A DNA stretch of 33,614 nucleotides from Acidobacteriota bacterium (lineage in GTDB: Bacteria; Acidobacteriota; Terriglobia; Bryobacterales; Bryobacteraceae), in contig JAJYCN010000017.1 of assembly GCA_021778335.1 (NCBI GenBank), forward strand, positions 1 through 33,614, given 5' to 3'. Shown here one piece after another: positions 27,365-33,614 of the stretch. Under the pieces are notes generated by a model. It did not search any database, had not been told where the DNA came from, and saw nothing but the letters and a program-made list of their open reading frames with translations. How positions within the stretch are numbered: the stretch's first letter is position 1; every line of letters starts with the position of its first letter. The position numbers were made by a program, and so were the translations under genes.

Positions 27365-29806
27365 ATGCACCTCGGCCAGGACCTCCGCTACGCCCTCCGC
27401 GCCATCCGCCGGGATCCGGCTTTCTCGGCTCTCGTCATCGCAACCCTCGCCTTCGCCATCGGCGCCAACACCGCCATCTTCAGCGTCGTCAATGGCGTCC
27501 TTCTCGAGCCGCTTGGCTACCGCCAGGAATCCCGCCTCGTCGCGATCCATGAAGTCATCCCCCGGTTCGCCCACATCGCCCCGCGTATCCCCGTCAACGC
27601 CATGCATTTCCTCGACTGGCGCAAGTCCGTCCACGCCTTCTCCTCTCTCGCCCTCATCGGTGGCACGAAATTCAACCTCACCGGCTCGGGCGAACCGCAG
27701 CGCATCGCCGCCGCCCGAGTCACTCCCAGCCTCTTCCCCATGCTTGGCGCGCGCACCGAACTCGGCCGGACCTTCCGCGACGACGAAGACACGCCGGGCC
27801 GCGATCGTGTCGTTGTATTAAGCGACTCGCTCTGGCGCCGCGGCTTCGGAGCGGACAAGAACATCCTTGGCCGCAAAATCCAGCTTGACGGGAAACCTTA
27901 CGAGGTCGTCGGCGTCCTCGCCCCTGGCTTTCATTTCCCGAAACTCAGCCAGCTATACGCCATGACCATCTCCGAGGAGCGACCCGAGTTGTGGAAACCC
28001 TTCGGCCTCAGTCCCTCCGAACTCGATCCCATCGGCGATTTCAACTATGCCTGTATCGGCGCGCTCCGTCCCGGCGTTACGCTTGTCCAGACCCTCGCCG
28101 AATTAAACGCCGAGCAGGCGCGGCTCGCTGCCCAGGCGCCGGAAAAAATCGAGATGCTCGCCGCGCTCGTTCCCCTCCGCGCCCAAATCACCGGGCGCTC
28201 GCGCGGCGGACTCGAACTCCTCCTCGCCGCTGTCGGCCTCGTACTCCTGATCGGCTGCGTCAATATCGCCAACCTCCTGCTCGCCCGGTCCACTGCCCGA
28301 AAGCGCGAACTCGCCGTCCGCTCCGCCTTGGGCGCCAGCCTCGGCCGCCTCCTTGGCCAGATGCTCACGGAAAGCCTGTTGCTGGCAGCCCTGGGAGGCG
28401 CCGCCGGCGTCATGCTCGCCTACTTCGGACTCCGCCTCATCCTCTCCCGCGCGCCGCTCGACCTGCCCCGCCTCGACGAAGTTCACCTCGACGCCCACGT
28501 CCTCGTCTTCACCGTCGCGATCTCGCTCGCCGCCGGGCTCCTCTCCGGCCTGCTCCCCGCCTGGCGGCTCGCCCGCGTCGACCCCCAGGAGGCAATCCGC
28601 GCCGGCGCCCGCGGCGCAACCTCCGGCCGTGACGCCGGCCGCCTGCGCACCACCCTCGTCGCCCTCGAAGTCGCTCTCAGCGCCCTCTGCCTCATCGCCG
28701 CCGGCCTTCTTCTCCGCAGCTTCGTCAACCTCCTCGATGTCGATAAAGGTTTCACCGCCGAGCGCGTTGTTACCGTCAACCTGAACCTCCCCGATAGCCG
28801 CTACCCGGACCAGCCCCGGAAAATCGGCTTCATCCGCGCCCTGCTCTCCGGCGTCGAGGCGCTTCCCGGCGTTGTCTCTGCCGGCGTGTCGAATATGCTG
28901 CCTTTGAGCGGCGAGGGTGGCAACAACCTGCTCGGCGTCGAGGGCACGAACCTCCCTATGATGGAGCGCCCGCTCGCCGACATCCGCGGCGTCAATCCTG
29001 AGTACTTTGAAACCCTTGACATCTCCCTCCGCCGGGGCCGCTTCTTCGCCGGCTCCGACCAGGGCGCCCTCGTCGCAGTCATTTCTTCGCTCACGGCCGC
29101 TCGCGTCTTCCCGGGCCAGGACCCGATCGGCAAGCGCTTCCGCATCGGCGACCCCGGCGGACCCCTCGTCCAGGTCATCGGCATCGCCGCCGACGTCCGA
29201 ACCGTCACGCTCGACAAACCGCCTTCGCTCACCGTATACGTCCCCTACTGGCAGCGCGGCACCTTCGGCGGCCCCGCGCTCGCCGTCCGTACCTCCATCG
29301 ACCCTGCCTCGCTCGCCCCACAAATCCGCGGCGTCATCCACTCGCTCGACCCCGAACTCCCCATCGGGCAGTTTGAAACCATGCAGCAGGTCGTCGACTC
29401 CTCCGTCGCCCAACGCCGCTTCCAGATGAACCTCATCCTTCTTTTTGGACTCGCGGCGCTCATCCTATCGAGCCTCGGCATCTACGGCGTGGTTTCCTAT
29501 TCCGTCGCCCTCCGTACCAACGAACTCGGCATCCGCATCGCCCTCGGCGCCCGCGCCTCCACCATCCTGGGCATGATCCTGCGGCAAGCCATGCTGCCCG
29601 TGGCTGCGGGCCTCGCTGCAGGCCTCCTCGCCGCGCTCGCCGCCGGGCGCCTTCTAGCCGGAATGCTGTTCGGCGTTCAACCCGCCGACGCTCTCACCAT
29701 CACCGCCGTCACCCTAACCCTATCGCTCGTCGCCGCTGCCGCCAGCCTCATCCCCGCCCTCCGCGCCACCCGCGTCGACCCGCTCACCGCCGTTCGCTAC
29801 GAATAG
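27365..29806 (+). CDS. MacB/FtsX-type orphan ABC permease, full length
   Basis: An 813-residue permease of the long Acidobacteria-type MacB group: N-terminal helix (about 20-45), MacB periplasmic core domain (about 55-245), FtsX domain with CVNIANLLLARS (about 290-400), a second core domain (about 440-640) and a second FtsX domain (about 690-800). No ATPase gene is adjacent, as usual for this orphan group. It probably exports lipids or small molecules or serves as a mechanotransmission device with a distant ATPase. GGGAG lies 8 nt before the ATG. It is a distant paralogue of the truncated permease at the left edge. Confidence 0.92.
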   Translation: MHLGQDLRYALRAIRRDPAFSALVIATLAFAIGANTAIFSVVNGVLLEPLGYRQESRLVAIHEVIPRFAHIAPRIPVNAMHFLDWRKSVHAFSSLALIGGTKFNLTGSGEPQRIAAARVTPSLFPMLGARTELGRTFRDDEDTPGRDRVVVLSDSLWRRGFGADKNILGRKIQLDGKPYEVVGVLAPGFHFPKLSQLYAMTISEERPELWKPFGLSPSELDPIGDFNYACIGALRPGVTLVQTLAELNAEQARLAAQAPEKIEMLAALVPLRAQITGRSRGGLELLLAAVGLVLLIGCVNIANLLLARSTARKRELAVRSALGASLGRLLGQMLTESLLLAALGGAAGVMLAYFGLRLILSRAPLDLPRLDEVHLDAHVLVFTVAISLAAGLLSGLLPAWRLARVDPQEAIRAGARGATSGRDAGRLRTTLVALEVALSALCLIAAGLLLRSFVNLLDVDKGFTAERVVTVNLNLPDSRYPDQPRKIGFIRALLSGVEALPGVVSAGVSNMLPLSGEGGNNLLGVEGTNLPMMERPLADIRGVNPEYFETLDISLRRGRFFAGSDQGALVAVISSLTAARVFPGQDPIGKRFRIGDPGGPLVQVIGIAADVRTVTLDKPPSLTVYVPYWQRGTFGGPALAVRTSIDPASLAPQIRGVIHSLDPELPIGQFETMQQVVDSSVAQRRFQMNLILLFGLAALILSSLGIYGVVSYSVALRTNELGIRIALGARASTILGMILRQAMLPVAAGLAAGLLAALAAGRLLAGMLFGVQPADALTITAVTLTLSLVAAAASLIPALRATRVDPLTAVRYE

Positions 29807-29864
29807 CGCGAACCGGTTCCCGGGCGGTCTTGTAGTGATTCTGCCGCACCGGGGCGTGACCTAC

Positions 29865-29892
29865 TTGTTACTTATCCAAAAGTTACTACTAA
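29865..29892 (+). promoter_or_regulatory. Possible promoter for the cytochrome-porin operon
   Basis: TTGTTA is followed after 16 bases by TACTAA, close to a sigma-70 -35/-10 pair. The hexamer GTTACT occurs twice, 15 bases apart, overlapping these boxes and could be a regulator site. If used, the transcript would have a leader of about 370 nt. Confidence 0.3.
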
Positions 29893-30105
29893 ATTCGCAT
29901 TAGTTCTGACGTCTTGCCGCCGATCACAACTGCTCTGGACTTACTAGCCTCGACTGTGGCCCACCGTTCAGCCTCCCGCGCTGCCGCCGATGTTTTCTGG
30001 CATCATTTGCGCAAGGCCCGAATGCGCCCGTATCCCAGGTACGCCAGCTCGCATTAACTTAGGTACTGGAAAAGCCGACGATTTCAAAAGACTTATTTCG
30101 AACGC

Positions 30106-30145
30106 CTGCGCGAGGTATGCGCTTCGTAGCGCAGCACTCGCGCAG
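30106..30145. repeat. 40-nt nested inverted repeat (hairpin)
   Basis: CTGCGCGAG pairs perfectly with CTCGCGCAG (9 bp). Inside, after a 3x3 internal loop, TGCGCT pairs with AGCGCA (6 bp) around a TCGT tetraloop. It lies about 125 bases before the cytochrome-porin start. It lacks a T-run, so it is not a simple terminator. It may be an RNA structure or a protein-binding palindrome. Confidence 0.75.
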
Positions 30146-30269
30146 ACCTGCGCCAAATTCCGCAGCCACTGCCTAATACGTTCGAGGTTTACCCAAGGTA
30201 ATAAAGGGCCGCCGATCAAAAATCGCTTTGGACCACCACCTGCAACAGGCATCGCCGAGGTTATAAACG

Positions 30270-31937
30270 GTGAGACGTGACAATCCACGACATCAACAAA
30301 CAATAGCTGCCCTCGCGGCCAGCACCATCTCCTTCTCGATCGTCGGCCTGGCCCTCCTCACACCCAGCCGCTCCTACGCCATCCCGGCCTTCGCTCGAAA
30401 ATACGGCACCTCCTGCACCACCTGCCACCTGGACTTCCCACTGCTCAACGATTTCGGCAAGGCATTTAAGGATGCCGGTTTCAAATTCCCCGCCGACGAC
30501 GCGTCCATGCTCAAGCAACCTCCGCTTATGCTCGGGGCCGCGGCCCAGAAGCTGGCCTTCCCCAACGCCGTTTGGCCCGGCGAAATCCCCGGAAACGTCC
30601 CCGTCGGCCTCCGCATGAACAACTTCTTCCAGGTCACCAGCAGCAATCGCAACAAGTTCAACGCCCTCACCCCCCCCGGATCCACGCCGCAGGTCGTCCC
30701 GGGCACCGACTTTGAGACCGGTTTTTTCAGCATCTTCACCGCCGGCAACTTCGGAGGCGACATCGCTTACTGGGTCGACGACGACATCAGCGTCGCCGGA
30801 GACAACGCCGCTGGCGGCCTCGGCGACGGTTACTTTCGCTTCGTCGACCTGAGCCGCCTCATGAAGATGCCCAAAGATAGCGTGTACGTCCGCATCGGCC
30901 AGTTCGAGCTCGATCTGCCTTATACCCAGGCCCGCACCATCAACATCAGCCCCTACGACATCTACGGCGAATCCAGCATCGGGGCGATGACGCCGTTCGC
31001 CGCCCAGCAGAACGTTGTGAATCAGGTCAACATGGCCACCCCAGCTCGCGGCGTCGAAGTCAGCGGTGGCCATCTCTATGGCGGATATCACTACTCCGTT
31101 GCTGTCTTCGACCAGTCTTCGAACGGCGTCGCCCAATCCGCCAACATCAACCCCTACGTGCCCTCGGCCACTGGCGCCGCCTCCGACGGGGTCGGCTTCG
31201 CCTCCGACACGACAGCCAAGGACATCTTCGCCCGGTTCTCTTACCGCTTTAACCTCGAACGCGACCCGGCCGTCAGGCACGAAATCCAGGCTGCCGGCTC
31301 CACCGGTCCCCGCGACCACACGTACCTCACCCTCGGCGGCTTCTACATGCACGGCGATTCCAATATGCCCCTCGCCCTGCCCATGCAGCAGGTAAGTCCG
31401 ACCTACCTTAACGCCACCGCTCCGTTCTACCGCGCCGGCGGCAACATCAGCTTCAACTACCGCAACTTCTACATCTACGGGCTCTACATGTTCGCCCGCG
31501 ACGACAACCCCCTCCCGGTCACCTCGAACGGAGCCCTCGTTCCTCTCCCGTTGGCCGCCGACAGCCTGACTCCCACCGGCTTCATGTACGGGACGCCGGT
31601 TGACTTCAACGGCGGGTTCGTCGAAGCAAACTATCTCATCAAGCCCTGGATCATGCTCATCGGGCGTTGGGACAGCGTCAACTCGACCGCGGACCGCATC
31701 AACGGTCTCGCGCTGGCAACCAACACTCCGTTCTTCGCCCCCTATGCCTCCACTCGCAACCGTTATACGCCCGGGATCCAGTTCCTTCTGCGGGCCAACA
31801 TCAAGTTCTCGGTCGAATACCAGATCCGGCCGCTCGAATCTATCACCTTCGTCACCGACCCCCAGACGGGGTTGATGAAAGCTACCAATCCCTTCCGGGT
31901 CAACACGCTCGTGATGGCAACGGAATTTGTCTTCTAG
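30270..31937 (+). CDS. Monohaem cytochrome-porin fusion (outer membrane)
   Basis: A 555-residue protein with a signal peptide (cleavage probably after SYA, residue 37). FARKYGTSCTTCH follows, with one haem site (Cys49, Cys52, His53), then a conserved-looking FPLLNDFGKAF segment. The remaining about 480 residues alternate polar and aromatic stretches like an outer-membrane beta-barrel and end in FVF, with the terminal Phe typical of barrels recognised by BamA. This one-haem-plus-porin layout resembles Cyc2, the iron-oxidising fused cytochrome-porin, and related 'FARxxGxSCxxCH' barrels; identity to Cyc2 is unproven. Start is GTG with GAGG 10 nt ahead. It leads a cluster with a copper protein and an oxidoreductase. 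Confidence 0.8.
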   Translation: MRRDNPRHQQTIAALAASTISFSIVGLALLTPSRSYAIPAFARKYGTSCTTCHLDFPLLNDFGKAFKDAGFKFPADDASMLKQPPLMLGAAAQKLAFPNAVWPGEIPGNVPVGLRMNNFFQVTSSNRNKFNALTPPGSTPQVVPGTDFETGFFSIFTAGNFGGDIAYWVDDDISVAGDNAAGGLGDGYFRFVDLSRLMKMPKDSVYVRIGQFELDLPYTQARTINISPYDIYGESSIGAMTPFAAQQNVVNQVNMATPARGVEVSGGHLYGGYHYSVAVFDQSSNGVAQSANINPYVPSATGAASDGVGFASDTTAKDIFARFSYRFNLERDPAVRHEIQAAGSTGPRDHTYLTLGGFYMHGDSNMPLALPMQQVSPTYLNATAPFYRAGGNISFNYRNFYIYGLYMFARDDNPLPVTSNGALVPLPLAADSLTPTGFMYGTPVDFNGGFVEANYLIKPWIMLIGRWDSVNSTADRINGLALATNTPFFAPYASTRNRYTPGIQFLLRANIKFSVEYQIRPLESITFVTDPQTGLMKATNPFRVNTLVMATEFVF

Positions 31938-31972
31938 CAATCCAAACGTCACAAGGAGGAGTTAATACTCAC

Positions 31973-32551
31973 ATGTCTTTCCATCGAATCGCAACGCTCG
32001 CTCTCAGCGTATCGCTCGTCGGCTCTTTTGCCGCCGCCGGCTCGTTGACCGGCTCCGTCGGCGGCGGCCGGGGAAGCGCCGTCGTCTATGTCAACTCGAT
32101 CGCCGGTAAGACCTTCGACCCACCGGCGAAACACGTCACCATGGACCAGAAAAACCTCAAGTTCCAGCCACACGTCGTCGTCGTCCTCGTCGGCACCACC
32201 GTCGATTTCCTCAATGGCGACAAGGTCCAGCACAACATCTTCTGGCCCTCCATCAACGGCAACAAGAAAATGAGCCACAACATGGGCACCTGGCCGACCG
32301 GCGAAATCCGCTCGTTCAAGTTCGCCCAGACCGGTGTCGTTCCCCTGCTGTGCAACGTCCACCCCGAAATGTCCGGCTACATCATCGTCACCCCTACGCC
32401 GTACTTCGCCGAGGCTGACGAAAGCGGCAACTATAAAATCGACAACCTCCCCGACGGCCAGTACACCGTCTCGGCCTGGAAGGAAGGCAAGAAGGTCGTC
32501 TCCAAGCCGGTGACTGTGTCCGGCAACGCAAAGCTCGATTTCTCGTTCTAA
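31973..32551 (+). CDS. Periplasmic cupredoxin with C-terminal beta-sandwich
   Basis: A 192-residue protein with signal peptide (cleavage near residue 22). It carries a type-1 copper site: His87 in VQHNIF, and Cys127, His130 and Met133 in LLCNVHPEM. The last 45 residues (YKIDNLPDGQYTVSAWKEG) look like a carboxypeptidase-regulatory-like beta-sandwich, a common companion in this family. It probably shuttles single electrons in the periplasm, plausibly to or from the cytochrome-porin encoded 36 nt upstream. The ATG at 31973 is chosen over in-frame upstream codons because AAGGAGGAG precedes it and the signal peptide begins there. Confidence 0.88.
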   Translation: MSFHRIATLALSVSLVGSFAAAGSLTGSVGGGRGSAVVYVNSIAGKTFDPPAKHVTMDQKNLKFQPHVVVVLVGTTVDFLNGDKVQHNIFWPSINGNKKMSHNMGTWPTGEIRSFKFAQTGVVPLLCNVHPEMSGYIIVTPTPYFAEADESGNYKIDNLPDGQYTVSAWKEGKKVVSKPVTVSGNAKLDFSF

Positions 32552-32582
32552 CCGCCATCAATCAACAACCGGAGACACGCTC

Positions 32583-33614
32583 ATGCGGATGCGCTTCCAA
32601 AATAAACGGGTCGACGTCGAGTGGCTTCACACGAATTTTCCGTGCATGATGGCCTGCCCGGCAGGCACCAACGCGGGACGCTATGTGTCGCTCATCGCCG
32701 AAGGCCGCTTCGAGGAAGCCTACCACTACGCCCGTGATCCCAACCCCATGGCCAGCGTCTGCGGGCGGGTTTGCGCCCACCCCTGCGAAACCGCCTGCCG
32801 CCGCGGCCAGATCGACAAACCCATCTCCATCCGCGCCCTCAAGCGCTTCCTCACCGAGCGCTACGGCCCCGAATCCCGCAGTCCGCTCGAGTCGCGCCGC
32901 AAGCCCATCGCGAAACTCCCATACCGGGTTGCGATCATCGGCAGCGGACCCGTAGGCCTCTCCGCCGCGCACGACCTGGCGTTGCTCGGCTACCGCGTCA
33001 CCATCTTCGAGGCGGCCTCCGTCGCCGGCGGTATGCTCCGGCTGGGCATCCCCGAATACCGCCTTCCCCGGGGCGTCATCGACGCGCAGATCCGCGAAAT
33101 CCTCGAGATCGGCGACATCACGCTCGAACTCAACCGCGCCGCCGGTCGGGACTTCACCATCGCCAGCCTCAAGGATGCCGGCTTCGACGCTGTCGTCATC
33201 GGCGTCGGCGCCCACCGCAGCCGCGACCTCTCCATCCCCGGCGTCGAACTCGACGGCGTGCACAAAGGCATCGAGTTCCTCCTCAACGTCAACCTCGGCT
33301 ACCAGTTCCGCATCGGCAAAAAAGTAGTCGTCATCGGCGGCGGCAACGTCGCCATGGATGTCGCCCGCTCCGCCGCCCGCGAAGTCCTCCGCGCCTACCC
33401 CACCGAAGACGAAGGCCTCATCCCCCGCGAGGAAAACGTCGCCATGGTCGCCGCCCACGAAATGATGGACGTATCGCTGGCCGCCCTTCGCATGGGCGCC
33501 CGCGAAGTCAGCATCGTCTGCCTCGAACAGCGCGAGGAGATGCCCGCCGCCGTCGAGGAAGTCGAAGAAGCCGAAACCGAAGGCATCCTCATCCACGGCG
33601 GGCGCGGCCCGAAA
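32583..33614 (+). CDS. GltD-like FAD/NAD(P) iron-sulfur oxidoreductase, 3' part missing
   Basis: The frame is open from the ATG at 32583 to the window edge (344 codons), 32 nt after the copper-protein gene, with GGAG 9 nt ahead. The N-terminus holds Cys21/Cys25 (PCMMACPAGT) and Cys60/64/68/72 (CGRVCAHPCETAC), the iron-sulfur region of glutamate-synthase small-subunit-like proteins. An FAD fingerprint IIGSGPVGLSAAHDL lies near 114-128 and an NAD(P) fingerprint VVIGGGNVAMDVARS near 245-260. It would move electrons between NAD(P)H and an iron-sulfur partner. The first two cysteines of the classic CxxC...CxxxCP motif appear absent. No large GltB subunit is visible, so a role in the electron-transfer cluster is more likely than glutamate synthesis. 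Confidence 0.88.
   Translation, partial: MRMRFQNKRVDVEWLHTNFPCMMACPAGTNAGRYVSLIAEGRFEEAYHYARDPNPMASVCGRVCAHPCETACRRGQIDKPISIRALKRFLTERYGPESRSPLESRRKPIAKLPYRVAIIGSGPVGLSAAHDLALLGYRVTIFEAASVAGGMLRLGIPEYRLPRGVIDAQIREILEIGDITLELNRAAGRDFTIASLKDAGFDAVVIGVGAHRSRDLSIPGVELDGVHKGIEFLLNVNLGYQFRIGKKVVVIGGGNVAMDVARSAAREVLRAYPTEDEGLIPREENVAMVAAHEMMDVSLAALRMGAREVSIVCLEQREEMPAAVEEVEEAETEGILIHGGRGPK

Larger units (their letters stand above)
29807..30269. other. 463-bp noncoding region before the cytochrome-porin gene
   Basis: The region is visibly AT-richer than its surroundings. Weak open frames occur on both strands (plus 29990-30280, minus 29968-30303), but they have no family resemblance, no consistent codon bias and no ribosome-binding site. 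Seen features are a perfect 10-bp palindrome GAACCGGTTC just after the permease stop, a possible promoter at 29865-29892 and a 40-nt nested hairpin at 30106-30145. It may carry a long leader or a small RNA. Confidence 0.6.

Noticed and set aside
28103-29413. A 436-codon minus-strand frame opposite the ABC permease
   Set aside because: Asp/Glu/Gly/Ala-rich low-complexity product typical of antisense to GC-rich coding sequence.
29990-30280. A 96-codon plus-strand frame in the gap before the cytochrome-porin gene
   Set aside because: No family likeness, no ribosome-binding site, overlaps the next start and spans the palindromic hairpin; a minus-strand frame of similar size covers the same bases.

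Overview
The window is GC-rich, densely coded bacterial DNA. It most resembles an Acidobacteriota genome, perhaps near Solibacter/Bryobacter. That is inferred from two long MacB/FtsX-type 'orphan' ABC permeases without a neighbouring ATPase, tandem M13 zinc peptidases and an elongation factor P with a non-lysine loop; no marker gene confirms it. I see no tRNA, rRNA, CRISPR array, insertion sequence or phage gene.

Left part (1-11.4 kb). A truncated ABC permease (minus) diverges from a Tat-exported amidohydrolase (plus). The amidohydrolase meets, with overlapping stop codons, the end of a compact seven-gene minus-strand operon (11125 to 2385). In transcription order it encodes a Rieske iron-sulfur protein, a cytochrome b fused to a twelve-haem cytochrome c, a Tat-exported Psr/Phs-like molybdopterin oxidoreductase, a four-cluster ferredoxin subunit, an NrfD/PsrC membrane subunit, and two YeeE/YedE sulfur-transport proteins, the second carrying a rhodanese domain. 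Gaps are 2-14 nt or the genes overlap. The gene content combines a quinol-oxidising Rieske/cytochrome b module, a polysulfide/thiosulfate-type reductase and sulfur import, and it is the most unusual system here.

Middle (11.4-18.8 kb). Two tandem M13 metallopeptidases and a small secreted CigR/RcnB-like protein lie on the minus strand. They are followed by a GT39-like membrane glycosyltransferase (plus) and an efp-STAS gene pair (minus).

Right-middle (18.9-29.8 kb). A plus-strand run holds guaB, a CYTH-domain phosphatase/cyclase, then a MoxR ATPase, a DUF58 protein, a BatA-like von Willebrand A membrane protein and a double vWA membrane protein, followed by a full-length orphan ABC permease.

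Right end (29.8-33.6 kb). A 463-bp gap holds a 40-nt nested inverted repeat. After it comes a second electron-transfer cluster: a monohaem cytochrome fused to an outer-membrane beta-barrel (Cyc2-like in architecture), a periplasmic type-1 copper protein, and the start of a GltD-like FAD/iron-sulfur oxidoreductase cut by the window edge.

All functions are read from motifs by eye; no similarity search was run.
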